A DNA stretch of 49,055 bases from Acidobacteriota bacterium (GCA_034211275.1 JAXHTF010000030.1:1-49055); one strand, 5' to 3'; positions 27,762 through 36,511 are shown, numbered from the stretch's first letter. Notes: generated by a model not told the origin, from the letters alone. Made by a program: numbers and translations.

Positions 27762-28148
27762 TCAGCCGCGCCGTTCACTCATCAGGGCGAGGGTGTTGCC
27801 CTCTCCGTCCTCGAAGAAGGCCATCCACAGCTCGTGGTCCGGCATCTTGGCCACCAGGTGAGGCGCCTGGAGGAAGTGCACGCCCCGTGCCTCCAGCTCC
27901 CGGTGGTGGGCTTCGATGTCCTCCGTCCGGAAATAGAGAATCGTGCCGTGGGGCTCCTGGTCTCCCGAGCCCTCGCCGAGCATCAGCCGCACCTCGCCGA
28001 GGGCGAAGAACGCCATGCCCGAAGCCTCGAAGAGAAACGGCACCTTCAGCACGTCGCGATAAAAGGCGGTGGCCCGGCCGGCGTCCTGCACCGTGAGGCC
28101 GATCTGGCCGAGGGTGGTGAGACCCGGAGGCTCCTGTGCTGTGCTCAT
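27762..28148 (-). CDS. VOC-superfamily (glyoxalase-like) protein
   Basis: A 128-residue single-domain vicinal oxygen chelate protein with two beta-alpha-beta-beta-beta modules: IGLTVQDAGRATAFYRDVLK and ILYFRTEDIEAHHRELEARG. It ends FFEDGEGNTLALMSE, which supplies the conserved Glu-type ligand region. Members act as glyoxalases, dioxygenases or antibiotic-resistance proteins; the substrate cannot be told. ATG 28148 has GGAG at 8 nt. Confidence 0.9.
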   Translation of the reverse strand: MSTAQEPPGLTTLGQIGLTVQDAGRATAFYRDVLKVPFLFEASGMAFFALGEVRLMLGEGSGDQEPHGTILYFRTEDIEAHHRELEARGVHFLQAPHLVAKMPDHELWMAFFEDGEGNTLALMSERRG

Positions 28149-28182
28149 CCTTGTTTCTCCAACGGTAGGGTGATGGGCTGTC

Positions 28183-28623
28183 TTACTGCCGTCCGTAGGC
28201 TTCGCGCTCGAACACATTGTCCCGATACGGATCCTGCCCCCGCAGATACGCCAGCAGGCTGGAGCCAAAGTAGGCGGGGAGGAAGAGGGGGCCCCAGCGT
28301 TCGTATTGGCGCACATGGACGTGCTCGTGGGGGCGATGGTAGGCCAGGCTGTGGGCGGTGCGGCCGAGGATGACGTGCCCCACGGTCATGGCGCCGGCGC
28401 CACCGGCCAGGCCGGTGCACAGCCACAGCGCCCGAGCCAGAAGCGGGCCGTGGGCCTCCACCGCTCCCTCGACCCAGCGAATGCGCCCGCCACCGGGCAG
28501 GGCCAGGAGCGCCAGGAGCAATCCCAGCAGAGTGTTGGGGGAGGCCCACAGATAGCACAGCGCCCGCCGGGCCGAGGGTCGCCAACGGAAGCGCCGCGGC
28601 TGGGTGAGAGAGTGCCTCATCAT
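28183..28623 (-). CDS. Small membrane protein with HEHVHVRQYERWG motif
   Basis: A 146-residue protein with two hydrophobic segments (LGLLLALLALPGG and LWLCTGLAGGAGAMTVGHVIL) and a His-rich C-terminal signature HRPHEHVHVRQYERWGPLF. The HExxH-like spacing (HEHVH) suggests a metal site, and the family is otherwise uncharacterised to my knowledge. Tandem ATGs at 28623 and 28620 have no strong ribosome site. It lies 34 nt upstream of the VOC gene on the same strand, so they probably form one transcript. Confidence 0.75.
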   Translation of the reverse strand: MMRHSLTQPRRFRWRPSARRALCYLWASPNTLLGLLLALLALPGGGRIRWVEGAVEAHGPLLARALWLCTGLAGGAGAMTVGHVILGRTAHSLAYHRPHEHVHVRQYERWGPLFLPAYFGSSLLAYLRGQDPYRDNVFEREAYGRQ

Positions 28624-28647
28624 CGTTTCGACCCAGGACAGAGTGGT

Positions 28648-30039
28648 TCAACGACCGTCCGCTGGCGATCCCATGGTCCGGCGGTATTGAAAATCCAGCT
28701 CGGTGCGCTGCTCTCCCTCCTCGATCACCAACCACGCGGCGAGCGCATCCGGGGGCGTGTGCTCGAAGGTCAGGCGCAAGGTCTTGCCGCCGGTGTCCGG
28801 GGTCGCCTGCCGATGGACGAAGACCGGGCGGAGGGCGTTGGATTCTTCGGCGAGGTCGAAAGTCAGGGTGCCCTCCTTGTCCTCCCAAGCCACCAGACCG
28901 GCTCCAAAGTGACGAAGGCGCAGGACCACTCCGGAGTCGGTGGGCTCCAGGGCGAGGAGCTCATAGACCCGGACGGCATCGGGCTTCATCCAGCGGAAGA
29001 TTCCCACCATGGTCCCCGCCGCCGGCTCCAGCCAGCTCTCCTCCACCCGCTCGCCGTTCTTCTCCCCCACCCAGTGGCCGGCGAACCACGAGAAGTCCTC
29101 GACGGACAGGCTGTCTCCCCTCGCCGCTGCAGAAGCCTCCGAAGAATCCGGCTGGTCCGAAGTCTCGGAGGTGGCCAGGGGCTCGACGTGAATGTCCTCC
29201 AGCACGACGGTGGAGATCTTGTCGAAATTCTCCCGGACATAGGCCGGGGTGATGGCCTCCACCTTCAGATCGCCGCCGCCGTTGAGGCCCCAATTCTCCG
29301 AATCGAAGAAGAGCAGGCCACCCACCCACCGATGATTGAAGGCGCGGCGCAGGCGCAGGCCGCCGCGTTGAGGATTGTTGGCGAAGCTGTAGGCGAATTG
29401 CTCCAGGCGAGCGGTCTGCGGATCGAACCAATACAAATACTCGTCGCTGGCGTCGGTGCTCGAGCCCGGCTCGAACGTCACCTTGACCTTGTGCAGGCTG
29501 CGATCACCCCAGGTTTCGAGGCCCAGGTCCTGCTTGTAGACCCCGGGGTCGTTGAGGCGGAAGGGGAGGAAGGGGAAGTAAATCCTGGCGCTGACAAAAT
29601 CCCGGGCCCGCTGCGCCGCCTCGGCGTCGAGTTCCACCGCCTCGCCGCCCACCCAACGCTCCGCCGTGTCGTTGGTGACCCGCGTGCGAAGATTCTGCCC
29701 CTGGGCGTTGGTACCGGAGACCTGGTGCTCGAAGAGCTCGCCGTCCATGCGCGAAACGACATCGAAAGCACCGGAGCGGGAACGGATGGTGAGGCGGGTG
29801 CGGGAAGCCCGGTAGAGGTCGCCACCGTGGTATTCGATGGCCCGATCGACGATGGGCAGGCGGTCGTGCTTGGCGGGCTCTGCCGGCTCCGCGGGATCGC
29901 CCTGACCCGCTGCGGCGACCTGCCAAGGCCAGACCGTCGCCAGACCGATCAAGACACAAAAAAAGAGCATTGAGGCCGGTAGACCCCAATGCTGAAGCGT
30001 ATAGGTGTTGCGTCGACAACGTCGGGAAAACGTGTTCAT
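28648..30039 (-). CDS. Exported DUF6503-DUF6265 fusion protein
   Basis: A 463-residue protein with a signal anchor at about 22-44 (LPASMLFFCVLIGLATVWPW). Residues about 60-290 resemble DUF6503 (AIEYHGGDLYRASRTRLTI, WFDPQTARLEQFAYSF). Residues about 325-455 match DUF6265 (SWFAGHWVGEKNGERVEESW, GTMVGIFRWMK). The two are joined by an acidic Ser/Thr linker, and both are lipocalin-like families of unknown function. ATG 30039 has no ribosome site, but TAGACT ends 7 nt upstream, suggesting a leaderless mRNA. The next gene downstream starts 24 nt after it. Confidence 0.8.
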   Translation of the reverse strand: MNTFSRRCRRNTYTLQHWGLPASMLFFCVLIGLATVWPWQVAAAGQGDPAEPAEPAKHDRLPIVDRAIEYHGGDLYRASRTRLTIRSRSGAFDVVSRMDGELFEHQVSGTNAQGQNLRTRVTNDTAERWVGGEAVELDAEAAQRARDFVSARIYFPFLPFRLNDPGVYKQDLGLETWGDRSLHKVKVTFEPGSSTDASDEYLYWFDPQTARLEQFAYSFANNPQRGGLRLRRAFNHRWVGGLLFFDSENWGLNGGGDLKVEAITPAYVRENFDKISTVVLEDIHVEPLATSETSDQPDSSEASAAARGDSLSVEDFSWFAGHWVGEKNGERVEESWLEPAAGTMVGIFRWMKPDAVRVYELLALEPTDSGVVLRLRHFGAGLVAWEDKEGTLTFDLAEESNALRPVFVHRQATPDTGGKTLRLTFEHTPPDALAAWLVIEEGEQRTELDFQYRRTMGSPADGR

Positions 30040-30046
30040 GGTCGCG

Positions 30047-30052
30047 AGTCTA
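30047..30052 (-). promoter_or_regulatory. -10 box of a leaderless promoter (TAGACT)
   Basis: TAGACT on the minus strand is separated by 7 nt from ATG 30039. The -35 region is poor. Confidence 0.4.
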
Positions 30053-30122
30053 TCGCGGCCAAGGGAAACCAGAGAGCCATGCCCCTGGCTTCAAAGTCAG
30101 GTCGAAGAGTCGGATCGAGAAG

Positions 30123-30485
30123 TCAGACGCTCTGCGCCAGCGCCGGCGTCACGGCGGCGGTATCCTCCTCTCCGGTGCGGATCCGAACCACCCGTTCGAC
30201 GGGCAGCACGAAGATCTTGCCGTCCCCCACCTCGCCGGTGCGGGCGGCGCCGGCGATGGCCTGCACGGCGGTGTCCACGAAGCCGTCGGAGGTGCCGATG
30301 TCCAGACGCACCTTCTCGGTCAGCTCCATCTTGACGGTGGTGCCGCGGTAGGTCTCCACCTGCTCGGTCTCGCCGCCGTGCCCCTGGGCTCGGGAGATGG
30401 TGAGGCCGTGGATATCGGCCTGGAAGAGGGCTTCGAGCACCGCGTTGAGGCGCTCCGGACGGATGATGGCGGTGATCAGCTTCAC
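30123..30485 (-). CDS. glnK: PII nitrogen-regulatory protein (GlnK type) lacking the T-loop tyrosine
   Basis: A 120-residue trimeric signal protein that senses 2-oxoglutarate and ATP/ADP and typically blocks AmtB. Family marks are MKLITAIIRPERLNAVLEAL, GHGGETEQVETYRG, GDGKIFVLPVERVVRIRTGE. The usual YRGAEYxVD T-loop reads YRGTTVKMEL, so the uridylylated Tyr51 is absent and regulation must rest on ligand binding. The ATG overlaps the amt stop by 4 nt (ATGA), giving translational coupling with the transporter, the standard arrangement. Confidence 0.94.
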   Translation of the reverse strand: MKLITAIIRPERLNAVLEALFQADIHGLTISRAQGHGGETEQVETYRGTTVKMELTEKVRLDIGTSDGFVDTAVQAIAGAARTGEVGDGKIFVLPVERVVRIRTGEEDTAAVTPALAQSV

Positions 30486-31900
30486 GCTTCACCTCCCAGC
30501 GGCTCCGCCAGCCGAGGCTTGGAGGAGCTGAGTTTGGACTCCGATTGGGACTCCGATTGGGGCCCCGCCTGACGAGCGACCACCAGAATCGCCCCTTCGC
30601 CGGTGGAGTACGCCTCCTCGCCGTGGAGGGGAACGTCCAGCCCCAAGCCCTCGTCCCGATCCGTGGCCCGCAGATTGGCGAACACCCCGATGAGCTTGAG
30701 CAGACCGTAAGAGACGACGCCGCTGTAGACGATGGCTGCCAACGCCGCCAGCGCCTGAACCCCCAGCTGCCCAGGGTTGCCGTAGAGCAGGCCGTCGGTG
30801 CCGCCCCAGCGGGCGTCGGCGAAGACGCCGGTGAGCAGCGCCCCCACCAAGCCTCCCAACCCGTGGGCCGCCACCACGTCCAACGAGTCGTCGAGGGAGG
30901 TCCGGCTACGCCACAGGATGGCGAAGTAGCTGGGCACCGCAGCGAGGGCGCCGATGGCGATGGAGCCCATGGGGCTGACGAAGCCCGCCGCCGGAGTCAC
31001 CGCCACCAGGCCGACCACGATGCTGGTGGCCAACCCGACGGCGGTGGCGCGGCCGGTGAGAAAACGGTCGAGCACCAGCCAGGTCACCAAGGTTCCCGTG
31101 GGCGCCAACAGGGTATTGACGAAGGCCTGCACCGCCAGGCCGTCCGCCGCCAGGGCGCTGCCGCCGTTGAAGCCGAACCAGCCGAACCACAGCAGCCCGG
31201 TGCCCAAGAGCACGAAGGGCACATTGTGGGGCAGCAGGGCCTGACGGCCATAGTCTTTGCGCGGCCCCAACACCCGCGCCGCCACCAGCGCCGCCATGCC
31301 GGCGTTGATGTGCACCACGGTGCCGCCGGCGAAATCCAATGCTCCCATCTGGGCCAGCCAGCCGCCGCCCCACACCCAGTGGCAGACCGGCGCATACACC
31401 ACCAGCACCCACAGGGCGGTGAAGGCGACATAGGGGCCGAAGCGCATGCGCTCGACGATGGCGCCGGAGATCAGCGCCGCGGTGATGATGGCGAAGGTGC
31501 CCTGGAAGGCCATGAACAAGAGGTGAGGAATCGACCCGTGGGCCTCCAGCCCCACCCCGGCGAGGAAGGCGTGCCCCAGGCCGCCGATCCAGGAGCCACC
31601 CTCTCCCAAAGCCAGGCTGTAGCCCACCACCGCCCACAGCAGACCCGCCACACCGAGGCAGACGAAGCTCATCATCATGGTGTTGAGAGCGTTCTTCGAA
31701 CGCACCAGCCCGCCGTAGAAGAAGGCCAGAGCCGGGGTCATGAGCAAGACCAAGGCGGTGCAGACGAGAATCCAGGCGGTATCCGCCCCCACTACGTCCA
31801 CCCCCATCGGCACCGCGGCGGCTTCCAGAGCCGCGACTTCCGCCTCGCCGGCGCTCTGAGCCAGGACCGAAGCCGAAGATAGAGAAAGTGTCGCGAGCAT
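30482..31900 (-). CDS. amt: Ammonium transporter
   Basis: A 472-residue Amt/Mep/Rh channel with a signal-like N-terminus and 11 predicted helices. The pore residues are present: the twin His of VVHINAGMAALVAARVLG and VVAAHGLGGLVGALLTG, the Phe gate in MAFQGTFAIITAALISG, and ALAFFYGGLVRSKNALN near the start. The C-terminal tail is long, Ser/Gln-rich and contains a duplicated 12-bp unit (SESQ repeat). ATG 31900 has GGAAGGAGG upstream. It is co-transcribed with glnK and preceded by a TTGACA promoter with two palindromic sites. Confidence 0.95.
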   Translation of the reverse strand: MLATLSLSSASVLAQSAGEAEVAALEAAAVPMGVDVVGADTAWILVCTALVLLMTPALAFFYGGLVRSKNALNTMMMSFVCLGVAGLLWAVVGYSLALGEGGSWIGGLGHAFLAGVGLEAHGSIPHLLFMAFQGTFAIITAALISGAIVERMRFGPYVAFTALWVLVVYAPVCHWVWGGGWLAQMGALDFAGGTVVHINAGMAALVAARVLGPRKDYGRQALLPHNVPFVLLGTGLLWFGWFGFNGGSALAADGLAVQAFVNTLLAPTGTLVTWLVLDRFLTGRATAVGLATSIVVGLVAVTPAAGFVSPMGSIAIGALAAVPSYFAILWRSRTSLDDSLDVVAAHGLGGLVGALLTGVFADARWGGTDGLLYGNPGQLGVQALAALAAIVYSGVVSYGLLKLIGVFANLRATDRDEGLGLDVPLHGEEAYSTGEGAILVVARQAGPQSESQSESKLSSSKPRLAEPLGGEA

Positions 31901-31927
31901 AGGACCAACCTCCTTCCGATGGGCCGA

Positions 31928-31957
31928 AGGCTAGACCAGAGCGAAAACGACTGTCAA
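31928..31957 (-). promoter_or_regulatory. Sigma-70 promoter of amt-glnK
   Basis: On the minus strand TTGACA (31952-31957) is followed by an 18-bp spacer and TAGCCT (31928-31933). The expected start is near 31921, giving a leader of about 20 nt with an AGGAGG site. Confidence 0.6.
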
Positions 31958-31961
31958 CAAA

Positions 31962-32004
31962 AATCTGCAGATTGACGAGCAAAAAAGAATCAATCTGCAG
32001 ATTG
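31962..32004. promoter_or_regulatory. Tandem palindromic operators upstream of amt
   Basis: AATCTGCAGATTG at 31962-31974 and CAATCTGCAGATTG at 31991-32004 share the 12-bp palindrome AATCTGCAGATT. Their centres are exactly 30 bp apart (about three helical turns), near -46 and -76 from the predicted start. The first ends 4 bp upstream of the -35 hexamer. This is the layout of two dimers of an activator bound on one DNA face; the regulator is unknown. Confidence 0.75.
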
Positions 32005-32036
32005 CAACCACCGAAACAGGCTCACGGAGCTAGATC

Positions 32037-32074
32037 TGTGCAAAATGACACGAATTCTTGAGTCATTTTGCACA
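32037..32074. repeat. Perfect 13-bp inverted repeat just after the kinase gene
   Basis: TGTGCAAAATGAC (32037-32049) and its exact complement (32062-32074) flank a 12-nt loop, immediately downstream of the kinase stop codon and about 100 bp upstream of the amt promoter. It has no U-tract, so it may be an operator or an mRNA-stabilising hairpin rather than a terminator. Confidence 0.8.
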
Positions 32075-33433
32075 TCAGGCCGCGCCGGACTCCTGGCACG
32101 GCAAACGCAGCAGCGCCACACACCCGCGACCGTCGTGGCGGTTCTCCAGGGTGAGGTTTCCGCCATGGGCCTCCGCGATCTGCTGACTGAGCACCAAGCC
32201 GATGCCGGTGCCTTCGGGCTTGGTGGTGAAGAAGGGAACGAAGAGATTGTCGGTGGAGGCTAGGCCTGGGCCCTCGTCCTCGATCCACAGCTCGAGGAAG
32301 CGGCCGCGGCGGCGCCAGCCCATGCGCACCCCGCCGCCGGTCTCCAGCGCCGCATCCACCGCGTTGCGCAACAGGTTGATGAGAGCCTGATCCAGCTGAT
32401 CCGCATCCGCCTCCACCGAAAGATCCGGCCCCTCCTCTACCTCAATGCTCAAGCGCGGCTCGAGGCGCGCCGCTCGGCGCACTCGCTCTGCCACCGCTAC
32501 GGTCTTGAGCCTCGGCGGAGGCAGGCGGGCCAGGCGCGCGTAGGCGGCGATGAAGCGCCCGAGGGAACGGGAGCGGTCCTCGATGAGCCCCAGACCGCGC
32601 TGCAGATCCTCCTCTTGCTCTTGAGGATCGCCATCGCCGCGGGAGAGCAGGGTGCGCAAGGTCCCGGCGGTGGAGCGGATGGGAGCCAGGGAGTTGTTGA
32701 TCTCATGGCCGAGCACCCGAATCAGGCGCCGCCAGGCCTGCCGCTCCTCTTCTCGGAGCGCCTGGCTGAGGTCGGTGATCACCAAGAGCTGATGCTGGCG
32801 GCCGTCGAGGCGAAAGGTGCTCCGCCGCACCGCCCAGCGCCCGAAACCACCGGGGAAGGTGCGCTGCACGGTGCGGCGAGCGGGCCCCTCGAGCCAATCC
32901 GCCAGCCCGAGATCCGCCGCCCGCCGGGCCAGCAGTCGCCCCTCGGTCTGCCCCAGGAGCCTCTCCCCCGCACGGTTGACCAACCGCAAACCACCCCCGA
33001 TGTCGAAGGCGAAGACCGCGATGTCGATCTCGTCGATGACGTTGCGCAGTAACGCCGAGGCCTCCATGGCGTCGAGGCGCTGCTGATGGAGGGTAGAGCT
33101 GAGGTCGTTGACCTCCATCAAGAGCTGATCGAGGGCGTCCTCGACCGTGGTGTGGCGGCCGCGCAGGGAATAATCCCCCTCGCGCAGAGCCGACAGCAGG
33201 TTGGCGAGGGTTTGCAGCGGGTAGGCGACCCGGCGGCGGACGGCGAAGGAAAACGCCAACCAGCAGCCTACCGTCAATAGGGTCAGAGACCACAGCACCC
33301 GCGGCGGCGAGTCGCCGGACCACAGCAACGCCATGGCCAGGACGGTGGAGGGAAGCCCCGCCAGCAGGGCCAGCACCAGGACGCGCTGCTCGTGGCTGAG
33401 GCGCCGCTCCGGATGCTGCCGCCGGCGATTCAT
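32075..33433 (-). CDS. NtrY-like membrane sensor histidine kinase
   Basis: A 452-residue kinase. Two helices (VLVLALLAGLPSTVLAMALL and VLWSLTLLTVGCWLAFSF) enclose a very short periplasmic loop. A HAMP-like segment (YPLQTLANLLSALREGDYSL) and a PAS domain (LRNVIDEIDIAVFAFDIGGG) follow. HisKA has the phosphoacceptor His in LGHEINNSLAPI (near 243), and the ATPase carries NLLRNAVDA, DEGPGL and GTGIGLVLSQQI. The absent sensor loop suggests it reads an intracellular or membrane signal. The start ATG 33433 lies 13 nt after the response-regulator stop, so the two are one operon. Confidence 0.93.
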   Translation of the reverse strand: MNRRRQHPERRLSHEQRVLVLALLAGLPSTVLAMALLWSGDSPPRVLWSLTLLTVGCWLAFSFAVRRRVAYPLQTLANLLSALREGDYSLRGRHTTVEDALDQLLMEVNDLSSTLHQQRLDAMEASALLRNVIDEIDIAVFAFDIGGGLRLVNRAGERLLGQTEGRLLARRAADLGLADWLEGPARRTVQRTFPGGFGRWAVRRSTFRLDGRQHQLLVITDLSQALREEERQAWRRLIRVLGHEINNSLAPIRSTAGTLRTLLSRGDGDPQEQEEDLQRGLGLIEDRSRSLGRFIAAYARLARLPPPRLKTVAVAERVRRAARLEPRLSIEVEEGPDLSVEADADQLDQALINLLRNAVDAALETGGGVRMGWRRRGRFLELWIEDEGPGLASTDNLFVPFFTTKPEGTGIGLVLSQQIAEAHGGNLTLENRHDGRGCVALLRLPCQESGAA

Positions 33434-33446
33434 ACCCTGGAGCGAC

Positions 33447-34817
33447 TCACAACCCGTGGCGCTCGAGCCGCCGGTAGAGAGCGCTGCGGCTCAAGCCCAA
33501 ATGCTCGGCGGCCTGCTTGACGTTGCCGTCGCTGCGCTGGAGCGCCTTCTTGATCAACAGCCGCTCGGCCTCTTCCAGGGTCAGATCCTCGAGCCCCGGC
33601 AACCCCGGCCCGTCGACACTCCGCAGGCCCAGATCGGCGCTGCGGATGTGCTCACCGCGGCACATCAGGACACCGCGCTCCACCGCGTGGTCGAGCTCGC
33701 GGACATTGCCCGGCCACGAGTAAGAGGCCATCAGCTCCAGAGCGTCGGGCTCGAACCCTTCGATGGGCTTGCGGTAGTGCTCCCGATGACGCTTGAGGAA
33801 GAACTCCGCCAGAGCTTCCACGTCCCCCCGCCGCTCGCGCAACGGTGGCACGTGAATCTCGATGGTGTTGAGGCGGTAGAGCAGATCCTGCCGGAAACGG
33901 CCCTCGGCGACCTCCACCGCCAGGTTGGCGTTGGTGGCGGAGAGCACCCGCACGTCCACCCGCTGGGTTCGCGAGGCCCCCACCCGCTCGAACTCGCCGG
34001 TTTCCAGAACCCTCAGCAGCTTGGCCTGCTGGGGTTGGGGAACGTTGGCGATCTCGTCCAGCAGTAGCGTGCCGCCGTCCGCCATCTCGAACCGGCCGAC
34101 GCGCTCGGTCTTGGCGTCGGTGAAAGCGCCGCGGACGTGACCGAAGAGCTCGCTCTCGAAGAGCCCCGGCGACAGACCACCGGCGTTGACCGAGATCAGC
34201 GGCTTATCCCGGCGCCCGGACACGGCGTGGAGGCAGCGCGCCACCACCCCTTTGCCGGTGCCGTTCTCGCCGGTGATCAATACGTTGGCGTCGGAGGGAC
34301 CGACCTGCTCGATGAGCTCCAGCACCGGCTCCATGGCGCTGGAGCGGGCGATGAGGGTCGGCTCGTCGGCCTCCCGCAGCATGCGGTTCTCGGCCTCTAG
34401 TCGCCGCCCCCGCCGCAGCGCCCGGCCGAGCTCCACCTGGGTGCGCAGGATGGACACCAGGCGCGCATTGTCCCAGGGCTTCTCGACGAAGTCCCGGGCC
34501 CCCAGACGCATGGCCTCCACCGCCAGCTCGACGCTGCCCCAGGCGGTCATCACCACTACCGGTAGCGAGGCTTCGGCGCGGCGCAGCCGCTGCAGCAGGT
34601 CCAACCCTTCGCGGCCGGAGGTGGTGTCCCGGGCGTAGTTGAGATCCATCAGGACGACATCGAAATCCGCCTCCTTCACCGCTGCCAGCACCGCGGCGGG
34701 GGAATCGACGGCGGTGACCTCGAAGCCCTCGCTGCGCAGCAGCAGCCGCAGGGACTCCAGGACGTCGCTCTGGTCGTCGGCGAGAAGGGCTCGGGGGCGG
34801 TGGTGGGAGGTGCTCAT
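33447..34817 (-). CDS. Sigma-54-dependent response regulator (NtrC family)
   Basis: A 456-residue three-domain activator. The receiver (residues 1-125) has the phosphorylation Asp at 58 (VVLMDLN) and the DD pair in LLADDQSD. The AAA+ domain (about 150-385) has Walker A GENGTGKG, the sigma-54 contact loop reading GAFTDA instead of GAFTGA, Walker B TLLLDEIA and [10 protein letters not shown]. The C-terminal Fis-type HTH reads [20 protein letters not shown]. It heads the operon with the kinase. A sigma-54 promoter candidate precedes the neighbouring membrane fusion gene and is its likely target. Confidence 0.95.
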   Translation of the reverse strand: MSTSHHRPRALLADDQSDVLESLRLLLRSEGFEVTAVDSPAAVLAAVKEADFDVVLMDLNYARDTTSGREGLDLLQRLRRAEASLPVVVMTAWGSVELAVEAMRLGARDFVEKPWDNARLVSILRTQVELGRALRRGRRLEAENRMLREADEPTLIARSSAMEPVLELIEQVGPSDANVLITGENGTGKGVVARCLHAVSGRRDKPLISVNAGGLSPGLFESELFGHVRGAFTDAKTERVGRFEMADGGTLLLDEIANVPQPQQAKLLRVLETGEFERVGASRTQRVDVRVLSATNANLAVEVAEGRFRQDLLYRLNTIEIHVPPLRERRGDVEALAEFFLKRHREHYRKPIEGFEPDALELMASYSWPGNVRELDHAVERGVLMCRGEHIRSADLGLRSVDGPGLPGLEDLTLEEAERLLIKKALQRSDGNVKQAAEHLGLSRSALYRRLERHGL

Positions 34818-34918
34818 GGGGCGCCTCCAAGATTAGCAGCAAGCCTCGGAGCACGGGCTGGCGGCGGGCGCATCGCCGGAATCTTCGGAGCTGCGGAGGG
34901 GAGCCGGACGGAGACGCC

Positions 34919-35593
34919 TCAATCCTCGACGATCCAGCCGTCGAGAAGCTGCACGACGCTGTCACCGTAGGCTGCATTGGCCTCCGAATGGGTGACCTGG
35001 ACGATGGTGGTGCCTTCCTCGTTGAGCTCCCGGAAGAGCTCCATGATCTCCTCCCCCTGGGTGGAGTGGAGATTGCCGGTAGGCTCGTCGGCGAGGATCA
35101 GCGCCGGCCGGGTGATCACCGCGCGCGCCACCGCCACCAGCTGCTGCTGGCCACCGGAGAGCTGAGGCGGATAGAGATCGCGCTTGGCGACGATGCGGAA
35201 GCGGTCGAGAACGTCCGCCACCCGTGCCTGGCGCTCGCGGCGGGACACCCCCTGGTAGGAGAGGGGCAGCTCCAGATTCTCGTACACCGTCAGATCTTCC
35301 AGCAGATGGTAGCGCTGGAAGACGAAGCCGATGGTCTCGCGGTGGAGCTGGGTGCGCTGCTTGCGGCTCAGCTCGTGCACCGCCTGGCCGTCGAGCAGAT
35401 ACTCGCCCTTCCAGCCGTCGTCGAGCAGTCCCAGGATGTGGAGCAGCGACGATTTGCCGGCCCCGGACGGGCCCATGATGGTGACGAACTGGCCCCGGCG
35501 GACGTCCAGCTGGATCCGGCGCAGCACGTAGGTGCGGCCGTGGGGGGTGTCGTAGTAACGCTCGACATCCCGCAGCCGAATCAACGGTTCCAT
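34919..35593 (-). CDS. MacB/LolD-type ABC transporter ATPase (first)
   Basis: A 224-residue nucleotide-binding protein. Walker A is GPSGAGKSS, the signature [14 protein letters not shown], Walker [14 protein letters not shown], and the switch His lies in VTHSEANA. The Q-loop reads FVFQRYHLL. The MacB/LolD class serves permeases that move substrates from the membrane or periplasm outward. In the usual LSGGQQQRVA signature the Arg is replaced by Leu. ATG 35593 has GAGAG upstream. No permease is encoded in this locus. Confidence 0.92.
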   Translation of the reverse strand: MEPLIRLRDVERYYDTPHGRTYVLRRIQLDVRRGQFVTIMGPSGAGKSSLLHILGLLDDGWKGEYLLDGQAVHELSRKQRTQLHRETIGFVFQRYHLLEDLTVYENLELPLSYQGVSRRERQARVADVLDRFRIVAKRDLYPPQLSGGQQQLVAVARAVITRPALILADEPTGNLHSTQGEEIMELFRELNEEGTTIVQVTHSEANAAYGDSVVQLLDGWIVED

Positions 35594-35629
35594 GGGGCTC
35601 TCAGGGAGGACAAGATGGGAGGCTCGGGG

Positions 35630-35670
35630 CTCCGGTCCGCCCGGCGGGTGACGCCGGCGACGGACCGGAG
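35630..35670. repeat. Intercistronic nested hairpin between the two ABC ATPase genes
   Basis: CTCCGGTCCG (35630-35639) pairs perfectly with 35661-35670, and the inner CCGGCG/CGCCGG (35641-35646 and 35652-35657) pair as well. Such a stable structure inside an operon may lower expression of the downstream ATPase or mark a processing site. Confidence 0.7.
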
Positions 35671-35728
35671 GTGCTGTGATCGAGAGTCAGCGATCAACAG
35701 TCGGTGCTCAGCCTCGCGGCGAGGTGCC

Positions 35729-36433
35729 TCAGGCAACCTCGGCGCTGTCCTCGTCGACGATGCGGCCGTCGAAGAGGTGCACGGTGCGGCTGGCGTAGCT
35801 CGCGTAACGCTGATCGTGAGTCACCATGCAGATAGTGGCACCGGCGTCGTGGAGCTCCTTGAGCAAGCCCATCACCGCCTCGCCGTTGGTGGAGTCGAGG
35901 TTACCGGTGGGCTCGTCGGCGAGCAGGATGGCGGGATCGCCCACCACCGCCCGGGCGACGGCGACGCGCTGCTGCTGACCACCGGAGAGCTGGGACGGAT
36001 AGTGCTTCATGCGGTGGGCCATTCCCACCCGCTCCAGGGCCTTCTGCACCCGCTGCTTGCGCTCGCCGGAGGGCATGCCGCGGTAGGTCAGGGGCAGCTC
36101 CACGTTCTCGTAGACGGTGAGGTCGCCGATGAGGTTGAAGGCCTGGAAGATGAAGCCGATCTCGCGGTTTCGAATCCGCGCCCGCTCCGCCAGGGTGATG
36201 TTGGCCACCGGCTGCCCCTTGAGCATGTACTCGCCGGAGCTGGGGGTGTCCAAAAGGCCGAGAATCGACAGCAGGGTCGACTTGCCACAGCCGGACGGGC
36301 CGGCGATGGAGACGTATTCGCCCTGGTTGATGTCCAGGTGAATGCCCGCCAAGGCATGGGTCTCCACCTCGTCGGTGAGGAAGACCTTGGTGACGTCCTC
36401 CAGGTGAATCAAAACATTCTTCTCTTCGCTCAT
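35729..36433 (-). CDS. MacB/LolD-type ABC transporter ATPase (second)
   Basis: A 234-residue nucleotide-binding protein with canonical motifs: Walker A GPSGCGKST, Q-loop FIFQAFNLI, signature LSGGQQQRVAVARA, Walker [14 protein letters not shown] and H-loop VTHDQRYAS. ATG 36433 has AGGAG at 6 nt; the open frame extends 15 codons further without support. It lies downstream of the membrane fusion gene and upstream of the other ATPase. Two different ATPases of the same class suggest a heteromeric or two-permease exporter. Confidence 0.93.
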   Translation of the reverse strand: MSEEKNVLIHLEDVTKVFLTDEVETHALAGIHLDINQGEYVSIAGPSGCGKSTLLSILGLLDTPSSGEYMLKGQPVANITLAERARIRNREIGFIFQAFNLIGDLTVYENVELPLTYRGMPSGERKQRVQKALERVGMAHRMKHYPSQLSGGQQQRVAVARAVVGDPAILLADEPTGNLDSTNGEAVMGLLKELHDAGATICMVTHDQRYASYASRTVHLFDGRIVDEDSAEVA

Positions 36434-36511
36434 CGCTCTCTCCTCTCGATCAATCAGTGTGCTGACACCGGCTTCCATGCTCTAGCCCCGGCCACTAAGG
36501 ACAGGACGAGC

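Noticed and set aside
32037-32074. Interpretation of the 13-bp inverted repeat as a Rho-independent terminator
   Set aside because: No U-tract follows on either strand and the stem is AT-rich, so it is listed only as an inverted repeat.
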